Part shown: piece by piece, positions 40,931-50,330 of the stretch
Numbering within the stretch: the first letter of the stretch is position 1
Layout: each line of letters begins with the position of its first letter
Source of the DNA: Perspicuibacillus lycopersici
GTDB taxonomy: Bacteria; Bacillota; Bacilli; Bacillales; Caldibacillaceae
Assembly (NCBI RefSeq): GCF_025660475.1
Contig: NZ_JAOUSF010000001.1
Location: forward strand, 248,001-312,000
Direction: 5' to 3'
Length of the DNA: 64,000 nucleotides
Program-made: the position numbers and the translations under genes
Notes under the pieces: generated by a model
What the model saw: only the letters and a program-made list of their open reading frames with translations
What the model was told of the DNA's origin: nothing
Databases searched by the model: none

Positions 40931-41320
40931 CTATGTTAAAAACGTAAACGCACTAGAAAATACACCAAAAATGATTAAAAATACATACAAAGTGAAATAC
41001 AAAAGAAAACTAAAGCGCCAAAATCCCCGAAAGATTTTTCCGTAATTTAATTCTCCTTTTAGTTTCCAATATAAATAGGCAAAGCATAAAGCTGTTAGAA
41101 GTAGTAATAGAATCAATAATGACAGTAATGATTTTTCCCAAACCGCTAAAATAATAAAATGAACCGATAAAATAAAAAATAATGTCGTGCTATCTGCCGA
41201 AATCTGAATCGACCTACGTGTATCATGAATCCAATATTTTGATAGAAAGAAGATGATAACAAATAATAAGACTGGTGCAATGATAAATATTGCTAGAATA
41301 CTGGAAAGAAATGAAGCCAC
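40931..41320 (-). CDS. DUF3397 membrane protein
   Basis: Small membrane protein of 129 aa with four hydrophobic segments (about 5-25, 40-60, 66-86 and 104-126). It matches the DUF3397 family, which sits between panE and bshC in many Bacillus. GTG 41320 shares its first base with the panE stop (TAGTG), with GGTGGG upstream, so the two are coupled. No function is known. Confidence 0.8.
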   Translation of the reverse strand: MASFLSSILAIFIIAPVLLFVIIFFLSKYWIHDTRRSIQISADSTTLFFILSVHFIILAVWEKSLLSLLILLLLLTALCFAYLYWKLKGELNYGKIFRGFWRFSFLLYFTLYVFLIIFGVFSSAFTFLT

Positions 41321-42219
41321 TACTCATCCCACCTTTTATATTCCATTCCTTTGATGGAAGTGTATAAAAACTGTAAAAAAGGAACGGATTGCTTTTGAAT
41401 TTCTGCTTTATTTCGTAATACCCCAACAATTCCCTCGATTTCCGTTTGTCTATGTTCCAAAATATCCTTTAACATGGAGGAATAATTGTTACTTGTACTT
41501 TGACAAATCGACACTATGGAGGCAAAATACGTATCCTCTAGCTCCTGCAAGCAAAGCACTTGAATAATTTCCTGAAAAACTTCTTTTAATAGTTCAAAAT
41601 AATAGTTATTGGATAGTAAATCCCCATTCTTTATCCGAAGCAAGGCGGTTAAAGGATTAATGGCTGCATTTACGACTAATTTACGGATAAGCATTTCATT
41701 GTAATTTGCTTCTATTTCAAAAGGGAAATTGGACATTTGTAATGTATTTTTTATTGCCATTAATTTCTGCATATCACCTTTATATGCTGCTACTCTTGTC
41801 GTGCCAAAACCAGTATGTTTAACCGTAGAAAGCGATATCTTCAATGCCCCATGCTCCACAACACCTAGTAAAATATTATCATGTTTCATTTTTTGTAAAT
41901 AGTCCAAATGCCCCATGCCATTTTGTAAAAAAAGCAGCGGTATATGCTGTGGTATTTTATCCAATATTGGTAATAGCTCTGGCAAATGATATTGCTTTAC
42001 CGTTACTAATACTAGTTCATCGGCAACTCGTTCAGTGGAAAGCTTCGCATGTATATTTGACAAAATACTGCTATCTTTTTTTTGAAGCGTTATACCACAT
42101 TGATTAATCATATTCACTTGATTAATAGTCCGACAGTATAAAGTGACTTGATGATTTTCACTTAAATAACAAGAAAATAAAAGGCCGATAGAGCCACCAC
42201 CGATTATACCAATCTTCAT
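41320..42219 (-). CDS. panE: 2-dehydropantoate 2-reductase family protein (PanE/ApbA-like)
   Basis: NADPH-dependent reductase family that makes pantoate for coenzyme A. The 299-aa protein has the N-terminal Rossmann loop GIIGGGSIGLLFSCYL, VTVKQY, LFLQNGMGH and the C-domain catalytic lysine region RKLVVNAAINPLTALLRIKNG. B. subtilis YlbQ occupies the same place. Because the family is broad, activity on ketopantoate is likely but not shown. Confidence 0.82.
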   Translation of the reverse strand: MKIGIIGGGSIGLLFSCYLSENHQVTLYCRTINQVNMINQCGITLQKKDSSILSNIHAKLSTERVADELVLVTVKQYHLPELLPILDKIPQHIPLLFLQNGMGHLDYLQKMKHDNILLGVVEHGALKISLSTVKHTGFGTTRVAAYKGDMQKLMAIKNTLQMSNFPFEIEANYNEMLIRKLVVNAAINPLTALLRIKNGDLLSNNYYFELLKEVFQEIIQVLCLQELEDTYFASIVSICQSTSNNYSSMLKDILEHRQTEIEGIVGVLRNKAEIQKQSVPFLQFLYTSIKGMEYKRWDE

Positions 42220-42323
42220 CCTTTTTTCCCACCATTCAATAATCCTTCTTTTATATTATCAAATTATCTAGTAATCTTGTTAATATTCTAGCCGAAAAAT
42301 AACTTTTTTCTGAATATAGCAAG

Positions 42324-42361
42324 AAAAAGCACAGGAGTTTTTACACCTCCTGTGCTTTTTT
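42324..42361 (-). terminator. Terminator after the acyl-CoA carboxylase genes
   Basis: Strong stem AAAAAGCACAGGAG / CTCCTGTGCTTTTT with an 8-nt loop and a T5 tail on the minus strand. It lies 65 bp past the carboxyltransferase stop; near-symmetric, so it may also work on the plus strand. Confidence 0.87.
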
Positions 42362-42425
42362 AAGACAATATAGTTAATTTTCCGCCATTATCAAAAAACA
42401 ACCTATCGCTTATTTATAAAATAGA

Positions 42426-43961
42426 TTATACCGGGTAGACAGGATGTTTTTTCTTCTGTACAAGTACTTCTTTTGTCTCATAAAGTTGAAAACGATTGAT
42501 TAAAACATTTCGTAAGTCATTTGCTGCAACAATTTCATCTACAATTAATTCCGAGGCGAGCTTATAAATATCGATATGTTCTTTATACTCATTCTGTTTC
42601 TTTTGGATAAATGCATATTTATCCTTCGGATCTATTATCTCCTCAATTTTCTTTGCATATACAGCATTTACGGCTGCCTCCGGTCCCATTACCGCGATTT
42701 GAGCTGTAGGCAGTGCAAGGCAAATATCTGGTTCAAATGCCGGGCCAGCCATTGCATATAAGCCTGCACCAAATGCTTTACGGACAATGACGGATATTTT
42801 CGGAACAGTTGCCGAACTCATTGCAGCAATCATTTTTGCTCCGTGGCGGATAATTCCATCCCGCTCCACTTTAGAACCAATCATGAACCCTGGTACATCT
42901 GCCAAAAACAATAAAGGAATATGGAAGGCATCACATAACTGAATAAACTTTGCAGCTTTATCCGCGGAATCTACAAATAGTACGCCACCTTTTACTCTCG
43001 GTTGATTTGCTACTATCCCGACCACATTCCCATCGATTCGGGAAAATGCGGTGATTAGCTCAGGAGCGAATAGTTTTTTCATTTCAAAAAAGCTATCCTC
43101 ATCAATTAATGTATTAATACAATCGTACATATTAAACGGAGCGTTTGGATTTTTAGGAATTAATTTTTCCAACGGTTCCAAGCTTGCTTGTTTTGCACCA
43201 TCTTTCTTTTCTGGCTTTTCTGCATAATTTTGCGGAAAATAATGCAAATAGCGCTTCGCTACACTAATTGCTTCTTGTTCCGAAGCTACTAAGTAATCTC
43301 CACAGCCACTAACTTCGCAATGCATTCTTGCTCCACCCATTTCCTCTAACGATACCCTTTCACCAATTACCTTTTCCGCCATTCGTGGGGAACCTAGATA
43401 CATTGAGGCATTTTTATCAACCATAATGACGATATCGCAAAAGGCAGGGATATAAGCTCCTCCAGCAGCAGAAGGTCCAAATAACAGACAAATTTGTGGA
43501 ACCATTCCACTCATTTTCACTTGATTATGGAATATTCTCCCTGCTCCCCGTCGATTTGGAAACATTTCTAGTTGATCCGTAATTCTTGCACCAGCTGAGT
43601 CCACTAAATAAATAATTGGGACTCTCAAATTCATTGCAGTCTCTTGTATACGAACAATTTTCTCCACTGTCCGAGCACCCCAAGAGCCCGCCTTTACTGT
43701 TGAATCATTTGCCATCACACAAATGGTTCGACCATTCATTTTTCCGATTGCAGTCACTACTCCATCTGCAGGAAGTTCGCCTTCTTGGAAATTAGCAAAA
43801 GCCCCATCCTCTTGATAGCTGCCATTATCAAACAATAATTGCAGTCGCTCACGGACAAAGAGCTTATTTTGCACTTTTAACTGCTCATGATACTTTGGGT
43901 TTCCACCTTTTCTTATTTTCTCCACATTGCGCTTTAATTGAACAGATAGTTCTTCTTGCAC
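42426..43961 (-). CDS. Acyl-CoA carboxylase, carboxyltransferase (beta) subunit
   Basis: Carboxyltransferase of the propionyl-/methylcrotonyl-CoA carboxylase type (511 aa). It moves CO2 from biotin to an acyl-CoA. The N- and C-terminal crotonase-like halves are visible: NDSTVKAGSWGARTVEKI, VDSAGARI, GPSAAGGAYIPA, then ADVPGFMIGS, RKAFGAGLYAMAGPAF and AQIAVMGPEAAVNAVY. GTG 43961 is preferred over ATG 43976, because GAGGTGG lies 6 nt upstream of the GTG. Substrate cannot be told from sequence; it could be propionyl-, methylcrotonyl- or another acyl-CoA. Confidence 0.88.
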   Translation of the reverse strand: MQEELSVQLKRNVEKIRKGGNPKYHEQLKVQNKLFVRERLQLLFDNGSYQEDGAFANFQEGELPADGVVTAIGKMNGRTICVMANDSTVKAGSWGARTVEKIVRIQETAMNLRVPIIYLVDSAGARITDQLEMFPNRRGAGRIFHNQVKMSGMVPQICLLFGPSAAGGAYIPAFCDIVIMVDKNASMYLGSPRMAEKVIGERVSLEEMGGARMHCEVSGCGDYLVASEQEAISVAKRYLHYFPQNYAEKPEKKDGAKQASLEPLEKLIPKNPNAPFNMYDCINTLIDEDSFFEMKKLFAPELITAFSRIDGNVVGIVANQPRVKGGVLFVDSADKAAKFIQLCDAFHIPLLFLADVPGFMIGSKVERDGIIRHGAKMIAAMSSATVPKISVIVRKAFGAGLYAMAGPAFEPDICLALPTAQIAVMGPEAAVNAVYAKKIEEIIDPKDKYAFIQKKQNEYKEHIDIYKLASELIVDEIVAANDLRNVLINRFQLYETKEVLVQKKKHPVYPV

Positions 43962-44080
43962 AGTGTCCCACCTCATTTCACTACTTTATCAAACTCGCAA
44001 AAATAGCACACAAAGGATTGCACGCAAACAGTTAATTCTCATAACCAACTCTTTTCTGCCAAAGAAAAATTAAAGCCCAA

Positions 44081-44290
44081 TTACACTAATTTCAAAAGCC
44101 TTTCTGCTTCATTGACAAAATCTCCTTCAGTAACATAGATTTCTTGAACAATTCCACTATGTTCACTTTCAATCGGAATTTCCATTTTCATAGATTCTAA
44201 TATTATTACTATTTGACCCTTTTCAACCGTGTCACCTTTTGAAACTAACAGTTGAAATACTGTACCTGCCATTGAAGATAAAACTTCCAT
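44081..44290 (-). CDS. Biotin carrier (biotin/lipoyl attachment) protein
   Basis: Minimal biotinyl domain of 69 aa with the biotin lysine Lys35 in ESMKMEIPI. The remainder (MAGTVFQLLVSKGDTVEKG, SGIVQEIYVTEGDFV) fits the all-beta biotinyl fold. Such short carriers occur beside acyl-CoA carboxylase subunits (YngHB type). ATG 44290 has GGAGG 8 nt upstream; a TTG one codon earlier is rejected. It lies 12 bp after the biotin carboxylase gene. Confidence 0.92.
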   Translation of the reverse strand: MEVLSSMAGTVFQLLVSKGDTVEKGQIVIILESMKMEIPIESEHSGIVQEIYVTEGDFVNEAERLLKLV

Positions 44291-44302
44291 CAAAATAACC
44301 TC

Positions 44303-45634
44303 CTATTCCTTCATTTTCTCTAAAAGATTTGTGGAATGCGTACCATTTATAAAAGACTCGTTTTCTAGAACACGTAAAAATAACGGGATATTTGTTTGAA
44401 TCCCTTCTACTGTTGTTTGTTCAAAAAAATCACGTGCTCGTAAAATGCATTCCTTTCTTGTTTCTCCATGAATAATACATTTCGCAATTAATGGATCATA
44501 GAATGGTGTTACTTCATTTCCTTCTCGATAACCTGAATCAATGCGAAGCGAGCCACTTCCCCATTGAAGCTTTATCAGCTTCCCGGGCGAAGGTAAAAAA
44601 GAATTCGGATGTTCCGCATAAACTCTGAACTCCATTCCGTGTCCCTCAGCATGAATGTTCTCTTGTTTCAATGGAATTGCTTCGCCACGAGCAATGCGAA
44701 TTTGCCATTCCACTAAATCTAAATTCGTAATCATCTCGGTAACCGGATGCTCCACCTGCAATCGTGTGTTCATCTCTAAAAAGTAGAAATTCCCTTCCTC
44801 ATCCATAATAAACTCAACCGTACCCGCATTTTTATATTGAACTGCCTTTGCTGCAAGTAATGCTATTTCATAGAGTTGCTCCCGTTGCTTAATACTTAAG
44901 GAAGGCGCTCGTGATTCTTCCACCACTTTTTGATTTCTCCTTTGCACTGAGCAATCGCGTTCAAATAAATGAACATATTGGCCAAATCTATCACCAAATA
45001 TTTGTACCTCGATATGGCGTGCATTTTCTATGTACTTCTCAATAAAGATATGGTCTGATCGAAAATTTGTTTTTGCCCTTGCTTTAACAGAACGAAAAGC
45101 GGCTTGGAGCTGGCTCTCATTACGGCATAAAACCATCCCAATTCCACCACCACCTCCACTTGCCTTCAACATTACAGGATAACCAATTGATCTAGCAACG
45201 CGACTTGCCTTCTCTGCGTTTTCCACATTCCCTTCACTTCCAGGAACGACTGGCACACCTGCTCTACTCATAATTTCACGAGAGGATATTTTATCTCCCA
45301 TTAAATGGATAGTATCTGCATTTGGTCCGATAAAAATAAAACCTTGTGCTTCTACCTTTTCAGCAAATGTACCGTTTTCGGATAATAATCCATATCCTGG
45401 ATGAATAGCATCCACATGAAATTGATTGGCAGCGGCTAATATATTGTCCATTTGTAAATATGATTGTGCGACAGGAGACTTTCCTATACAAATAGCCTCA
45501 TCTGCTGCTTGAACAAATGGCAATTCTTTATCTGCTTCTGAATACACTGCAACTGTTTGTATCTCCATCTGGTTGCAGGTTCGAATAATTCTAGATGCAA
45601 TTTCTCCTCTATTTGCAACTAAAATTTTTTTCAT
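44303..45634 (-). CDS. Acetyl/propionyl-CoA carboxylase, biotin carboxylase subunit
   Basis: ATP-dependent biotin carboxylase (443 aa) that loads CO2 on the carrier protein. ATP-grasp features: MKKILVANRGEIASRIIRT, HPGYGLLSEN, KASGGGGGIGM, FIEKYIENARHIEVQ, RDCSVQRRNQK and FLEMNTRLQVEHPVTE. It is slightly shorter than AccC (about 450). It is the first gene of a three-gene set with the separate carrier and the carboxyltransferase, so it probably belongs to this acyl-CoA carboxylase rather than to fatty-acid synthesis. Confidence 0.92.
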   Translation of the reverse strand: MKKILVANRGEIASRIIRTCNQMEIQTVAVYSEADKELPFVQAADEAICIGKSPVAQSYLQMDNILAAANQFHVDAIHPGYGLLSENGTFAEKVEAQGFIFIGPNADTIHLMGDKISSREIMSRAGVPVVPGSEGNVENAEKASRVARSIGYPVMLKASGGGGGIGMVLCRNESQLQAAFRSVKARAKTNFRSDHIFIEKYIENARHIEVQIFGDRFGQYVHLFERDCSVQRRNQKVVEESRAPSLSIKQREQLYEIALLAAKAVQYKNAGTVEFIMDEEGNFYFLEMNTRLQVEHPVTEMITNLDLVEWQIRIARGEAIPLKQENIHAEGHGMEFRVYAEHPNSFLPSPGKLIKLQWGSGSLRIDSGYREGNEVTPFYDPLIAKCIIHGETRKECILRARDFFEQTTVEGIQTNIPLFLRVLENESFINGTHSTNLLEKMKE

Positions 45635-45854
45635 CGAATTCTCCTTTCAAACAATTTATATGAAACAAACTATCTGAAAACGCTTCCTATTTTTTGTAAA
45701 CAAAATACCAGTCTTCAAACATTGTAACTAATTATTTTCGGCCGTTTACTGATGGAGTGTTATTATTTGCTTGATGTAGAATGAATGGAAGTAGTTTCTC
45801 TTTTGGAAAAGCTTCTATTATCACGGATGAAACAAGTTCCGAGCGAATGAAATA

Positions 45855-45873
45855 GGTGGAGAAATTCTCCACC
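45855..45873 (-). terminator. Weak terminator-like hairpin after the rsfA-family gene
   Basis: Inverted repeat GGTGGAGA/TCTCCACC closed by a short loop, 12 bp past the stop. No T run follows on the minus strand (CTATTTCATT), so termination is uncertain. Confidence 0.4.
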
Positions 45874-45885
45874 AGCTTACCTCTA

Positions 45886-46506
45886 TTATTTTTTCAATGC
45901 TTCTAAATTACCATTTGGATCCATTTGAAACTTCATTTTCACCTGATTTTCTTCTTCTTTTACTGCCAGTTTTCTTGCCTTTTCCATAATTGTTAATAAT
46001 GCTAAGTAATCATCCTTGATTGCTTTATTTTCTTTCTTCAGCATTTGATTTTCTCTCTTTAATTCTTGTACTTCCAATTCTAAAACAAATAGTTTTTCCT
46101 TAAATTCTTTCAATTGCTCAGCAGATTGGCGTAATTTTTGCTGCTTTTCGTTGTAATCCTGCAAATAATTAATGACAGATTCGAATGACAAGCTTTTCTC
46201 CTCAGAGTTCGAAAGGTCTGGAACCTCTACTTCCGCGTCGGTAAATAATATCTTTTCTTCTTCTGTTTGATTTTTTTTCTTCAAATCTTTTCTTTGCTTC
46301 TTAGAAAGCTCAATTCCCGTTTTATATTGTTTTCTTACTTGTGAATTCCACCGAAATCCGCAGGCTGCAGGAGTTCGACTTAATTTCTTGCCTACTTCTT
46401 CAAATGCTTTTAATTGCGTACTTCCTTCTCTTATATGTCTTAATACAACCTCTGCCAAAAGTAAATCTTCATCTTTCGTCCAAGCATCTTGACGCACAGT
46501 TGTCAT
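45886..46506 (-). CDS. rsfA: RsfA-family (Myb/SANT-like) prespore transcriptional regulator
   Basis: DNA-binding protein of 206 aa. The N-terminal domain ([20 protein letters not shown]...[17 protein letters not shown]) is the Myb-like RsfA domain. The C-terminal half is a coiled coil (about 100-170). B. subtilis RsfA is a prespore factor that tunes sigma-F-dependent genes, and its relative YlbO sits next to rpmF as here. Which of these the protein functionally equals is open. ATG 46506 has TAGGAGGG upstream; a longer frame to 46596 is rejected. Confidence 0.85.
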   Translation of the reverse strand: MTTVRQDAWTKDEDLLLAEVVLRHIREGSTQLKAFEEVGKKLSRTPAACGFRWNSQVRKQYKTGIELSKKQRKDLKKKNQTEEEKILFTDAEVEVPDLSNSEEKSLSFESVINYLQDYNEKQQKLRQSAEQLKEFKEKLFVLELEVQELKRENQMLKKENKAIKDDYLALLTIMEKARKLAVKEEENQVKMKFQMDPNGNLEALKK

Positions 46507-46841
46507 ATTTTTCCCTCCTAGAGCAAAATTCATTTTGTAATAAAATATATATGCAACTAGTAGAAACGGTAGACTAGAATATATTCTATTAAGCATGTCT
46601 TTTATTCCGGTAACTAGTGATTACGTGAGGAATGTATCTCATATTTAGAGGAAATAACTTATAAAAATGGGAATGGCTTGAGTAAGGTTTATACAATATA
46701 GGAGAATATAGAAAAGCAGGCACTATTTTTCATTTAAGTGACTGATAATAAAGATGGATGATCTGTGGATAATGATAAGCGATAGACTCGCTCTTCGAAG
46801 CATAACATATGGAATATCGTTATTGAGTGTAAAAAAATCTC

Positions 46842-46872
46842 AAAAAAAAGCCGTACATAAAATGTAGGCTTC
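46842..46872 (-). terminator. Terminator after rpmF
   Basis: Stem AAGCCTACAT/TGTACGGCTT with T8 on the minus strand, 10 bp past the rpmF stop. The 46507-46841 interval between rsfA and this site shows no supported gene. Confidence 0.85.
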
Positions 46873-46881
46873 TTTTCGACA

Positions 46882-47055
46882 TTATTTGTTAATAACTTGG
46901 TCACCTTTATAAGTTCCACAAGCTTTACATACACGGTGAGCTAATTTCATTTCGCCGCAATTTGGACATTCTACCATACCAGGAACCTGTAATTTAAAAT
47001 GTGTACGACGAAGACGTTTTCTAGTTTTAGATGTTCTTCTAAATGGTACAGCCAT
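46882..47055 (-). CDS. rpmF: 50S ribosomal protein L32
   Basis: Ribosomal protein L32 of 57 aa. Start [19 protein letters not shown] and the zinc ribbon CPNCG...CKACG (four cysteines, the zinc-binding C+ form) identify it. AAGGAGGTGG precedes ATG 47055. It is downstream of yceD, the standard yceD-rpmF pair. Confidence 0.97.
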   Translation of the reverse strand: MAVPFRRTSKTRKRLRRTHFKLQVPGMVECPNCGEMKLAHRVCKACGTYKGDQVINK

Positions 47056-47090
47056 GTTTCCCACCTCCTTAAAAAGTTTCGGAGTTAAAT

Positions 47091-47618
47091 TTACTCATCA
47101 TCTTGATTTAATAATTTTGCAAGTTCAGCTAATCGGGGATCAATTTTTTTCGATTGATGTTGTTCCTCTTCAGAAATATATTCCCAATCTTTCCCTGATT
47201 GTAGGGAAGCAGGAACATCCTCATCTTCATCACCTAAAACTTGCAAAGGTATTTCTATTAATATTAATTCTTCTATAACTGGTAATAAGTCAACCATTTC
47301 CCCTTGAATTAAATGAAGCTCCCCATCTGGATCGATATCATATTCAGAAACATCGTAAAGAAAAGTTTCAACCGAATGAATATCGATTGGATAATGAACA
47401 TCATTAAGTGTTCTTGAACTTGGTAAAACCAATTCACCAGTAATATGCAAATGAAAGGTCACTTCTTTTGAAGTAATATCGACCGTACTTTTTACCCGAA
47501 TAGGTGAAATAGAACGGATTTGCGGATCTCTATTTTTAATGGAATCCAGATTGATTACTTCATCAATTTCTAACCCTTTATTTCTAAATTTTTGTAATTG
47601 AGTCATTGACCATTTCAA
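47091..47618 (-). CDS. yceD: YceD family (DUF177) protein, YlbN
   Basis: DUF177 protein of 175 aa. Family members have been linked to 23S rRNA or ribosome maturation, and the gene pairs with rpmF in most bacteria. Motifs seen: [27 protein letters not shown], CPxC-free middle, [20 protein letters not shown]-like segment and the tail [16 protein letters not shown] 47618 is chosen because it gives the family start (M)[10 protein letters not shown] and has GGGGTGA upstream; a longer open frame to 47720 is rejected. Confidence 0.88.
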   Translation of the reverse strand: MKWSMTQLQKFRNKGLEIDEVINLDSIKNRDPQIRSISPIRVKSTVDITSKEVTFHLHITGELVLPSSRTLNDVHYPIDIHSVETFLYDVSEYDIDPDGELHLIQGEMVDLLPVIEELILIEIPLQVLGDEDEDVPASLQSGKDWEYISEEEQHQSKKIDPRLAELAKLLNQDDE

Positions 47619-47796
47619 GACATTCACCCCTAAGGCAACAAAGGTTATTATAGCTTTCCTATATCCATTTGTCAATATTTTTTCTTTACACTCCAAAAGT
47701 GGTAATGTAAAAATATACATAGTAGATATTAACTTATTTTACCTATAAATGCCAGTACATTTATTTTTACAAGTTGTCACAACTAGAAAATAGTCC

Positions 47797-47850
47797 GCAG
47801 ACTGAATACACTCCGCTTTCCTACGAGATTCCTAAGCGCTTTCAGTCTGC
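47797..47850. repeat. Palindromic intergenic repeat (GCAGACTGAA type), copy D
   Basis: Arms GCAGACTGAATA and TTTCAGTCTGC pair over 9 perfect bp. The central CACTCCGCTTTCC matches the copy at 30364-30415. It lies in the divergent yceD/tmcAL interval (47619-48021), where no gene is seen. Confidence 0.75.
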
Positions 47851-48021
47851 TTAGCAGTTCATTTTAAAATTTCTTACACATAAAATACCTTTTATTAAAA
47901 CATAGCCCTTCGTTTTTTAAATACTTACTATATTATCAACCTGTTTGAAAATTTTGATTCACTTTCCTTGCGATATTGGAGAAGATGTAAATAAAATAAA
48001 ATCAAATTGTTGGAGGTTCTT

Positions 48022-49248
48022 ATGATAAGTTCTGGTATTGTTGTGGAGTATAATCCATTTCACAATGGACATGCCCATCATTTGTTTGAAACAAAAAAAC
48101 GCACAAATGCAGATTGTATTATTGCAGTAATGTGTGGTAATTTTCTACAAAGAGGAGAACCAGCATTAGTATCAAAATATTCTCGTGCAAAAATGGCATT
48201 GGAAGCTGGTGTTGATCTTATTGTGGAATTACCTTACGCCTTTGCAACACAGAAAGCAGAAGTATTTGCTACTGGCGCCGTACAAATTTTATCAGCACTA
48301 GATTGTAATTACCTCTGTTTTGGTAGTGAGTCTGGAAATATTGAATTATTTAATAGCACATTACAGTTTATGAAGGAACATCAATCAGACTTTGATTTTT
48401 TCGTTCAACAATTTATGAAACAAGGGTATAGTTATCCAAAGGCAACCGCTCTTGCCTTTCATGAGCTACAAACGAACGAAGCAATAGTTGATCTTGCACA
48501 ACCAAATAATATTTTAGGCTATCATTATATGAAAGCTATTCATGACTGTCAGAGTAAAATGATTGCTTTAACCATTGAAAGAAAAAATGCAGGCTATCAT
48601 GATCAAATGCTCTCAAATACATCCATCTCTAGTGCAACAAGTATCCGTAAATCATTATTCGATAAACAGGCGACATTAGAGGAAATCCGTTCGTCCATCC
48701 CTATCACTACTTATCTAGAATTGGTTGCTTTTCAAAATGATTACGAAACCTTTATTCGGTGGGAAAATTATTGGCAATATTTAAAATACCGTCTGTTACA
48801 ATCTGAACCTGCCGAGCTACGAGAAATATATGAAATGGAGGAAGGATTGGAATATCGAATGCAATCCAATGCAAGACAGGCTAGTAGCTTTCAAGAGTTT
48901 ATGGAAAAAACAAAAACGAAACGATATACATGGACAAGATTACAACGAGTATGTACCCATATATTAACAAACAGTAAGAAAGCAGAAATGAAAAAAAGAA
49001 GTAAAGGAGCAGAATATATTCGCCTGCTTGGGCTGTCACAGAAAGGGAGAAAATATTTAAAGGAAAAGAAAGAACTAATTTCCCTCCCTGTTGTTTCAAA
49101 ATTATCTGCTGTAAATGAAGAAACCATTCGTTTAGACGTAAAAGCTAGTCATGTATATTCCTTTGGCTACCCTGCTCCAATCGGGCAAAAATTAATCGAG
49201 CAAGAATATAGCCAGCCACCTATTATAAAACCCGAGGCAACTGTTTAG
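48022..49248 (+). CDS. tmcAL: tRNA(Met) cytidine acetate ligase TmcAL (YlbM)
   Basis: Nucleotidyltransferase-fold enzyme of 408 aa that makes N4-acetylcytidine at the wobble position of elongator tRNA-Met from acetate and ATP. The N-terminal adenylation motif SGIVVEYNPFHNGHAHHL (HNGH as HIGH) and GNFLQRGEPALVSKYSRAKMAL are clear. The C-terminal part is helical. ATG 48022 has TGGAGG 7 nt upstream. It is one of few plus-strand genes, divergent from yceD and convergent with ylbL. Confidence 0.93.
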   Translation: MISSGIVVEYNPFHNGHAHHLFETKKRTNADCIIAVMCGNFLQRGEPALVSKYSRAKMALEAGVDLIVELPYAFATQKAEVFATGAVQILSALDCNYLCFGSESGNIELFNSTLQFMKEHQSDFDFFVQQFMKQGYSYPKATALAFHELQTNEAIVDLAQPNNILGYHYMKAIHDCQSKMIALTIERKNAGYHDQMLSNTSISSATSIRKSLFDKQATLEEIRSSIPITTYLELVAFQNDYETFIRWENYWQYLKYRLLQSEPAELREIYEMEEGLEYRMQSNARQASSFQEFMEKTKTKRYTWTRLQRVCTHILTNSKKAEMKKRSKGAEYIRLLGLSQKGRKYLKEKKELISLPVVSKLSAVNEETIRLDVKASHVYSFGYPAPIGQKLIEQEYSQPPIIKPEATV

Positions 49249-49268
49249 TATGTCTCTCCTTTTCTAAC

Positions 49269-49305
49269 AAAAAAGCCTCACAAAATCATTCGATTTGGAG
49301 GCTTT
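49269..49305. terminator. Bidirectional terminator between tmcAL and ylbL
   Basis: Stem AAAGCCTCACAAAATC / GATTTGGAGGCTTT with a 4-nt loop, flanked by A and T runs. It lies 20 bp after tmcAL and 6 bp past the ylbL stop on the other strand. Confidence 0.82.
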
Positions 49306-49310
49306 CCTTA

Positions 49311-50330
49311 TTATTTTTTTGGTTCAAGCTCGTTTAAATAATTTATTGCATCGTCAAATGTATCAACTGGAACAATTATCATATCTGTTCCTATATCTTT
49401 CGCTGTTTTTACTGCATTTTGATAATTTGATGTTTTTGCTCCATTTTCGTTCGGTGCAAAAAAGATTTCCGCTCCTGCTTTATCTGCTGCTACAATTTTT
49501 TGTTCGATGCCACCTATTGGACCAACTACTCCATCAACAGATATCGTACCTGTTCCTGCAATTGCGTATCCTTTTGTAATATCTTCTTCATTCAACTGAT
49601 TATAAATTTCTAAAGAAAACATTAATCCTGCCGAAGGGCCGCCAATTTTTTCTGTATTAATCTCGACGGAAGGATCTGTCTTCACTTCTTTATCATCGAC
49701 AAGTCCAATACCAATACCTGGTTTTCCGATTTCTTCAATCTCATCAATCGTAATATTTTTCTCTATCGTTTCATCGTTTCTAGTAAAGGTGACCGAAATA
49801 GTATCCCCTGCTTTTTTTCCTTGAATATACTCGGTAAATTCCGCAGATGAGTGAAAAGCATGATTATCTATTTTTGTTATTCGGTCTCCCGGGACTAATA
49901 TGTCAGTAGCAGGTGCATTCTCTAACACACTTAAAACATATATTCCTTTATAATCAACATGTACTTCTTTTCCAGCTTTTTCAAATGCTACTTGTAAAGC
50001 ACTTTCTTGTGAATCTTCCATATAGTACAGCTGGCGAACATTGTATTCCTCATCTGTTTCATCTTCGTATCGAACATCTTCCAGTGGATATAGCTCGTAG
50101 TATTTATTAAATTTTGTCATAAGATAGGAAATGATGTTCGCTTGCCCCATCCAAACGGTAGTAAGCATTAATTTTCCTTCTGCATCATAGCCATCTTCCA
50201 CATCAATAACGGTATCAATTTCCTCTGCCATACCTGGTCTTGACACATAATAAGGAAGGGTATATAAATTTAAAAATAAGACGACGATAACTACAAGTAC
50301 TAGCGCAATAATTGTTCGTTTTTTATTCAC
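49311..50330 (-). CDS. ylbL: PDZ-Lon-type serine protease YlbL
   Basis: Membrane-anchored protease (339 aa): N-terminal anchor (TIIALVLVVIVVLFLNLYTL), a PDZ domain (about 110-190: VLENAPATDILVPGDRITKIDNH) and a C-terminal Lon-type catalytic domain with Ser in GGPSAGLMFSLEI and Lys in IEQKIVAADKAGAE. B. subtilis YlbL has been linked to removal of a DNA-damage checkpoint inhibitor. GTG 50330 overlaps the ylbK stop (GTGA) and has AAGGAG 9 nt upstream. Confidence 0.92.
   Translation of the reverse strand: MNKKRTIIALVLVVIVVLFLNLYTLPYYVSRPGMAEEIDTVIDVEDGYDAEGKLMLTTVWMGQANIISYLMTKFNKYYELYPLEDVRYEDETDEEYNVRQLYYMEDSQESALQVAFEKAGKEVHVDYKGIYVLSVLENAPATDILVPGDRITKIDNHAFHSSAEFTEYIQGKKAGDTISVTFTRNDETIEKNITIDEIEEIGKPGIGIGLVDDKEVKTDPSVEINTEKIGGPSAGLMFSLEIYNQLNEEDITKGYAIAGTGTISVDGVVGPIGGIEQKIVAADKAGAEIFFAPNENGAKTSNYQNAVKTAKDIGTDMIIVPVDTFDDAINYLNELEPKK

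Noticed and set aside
46734-46934. 66-aa minus-strand frame over the rpmF terminator
   Set aside because: It starts inside rpmF in another frame and crosses a terminator.
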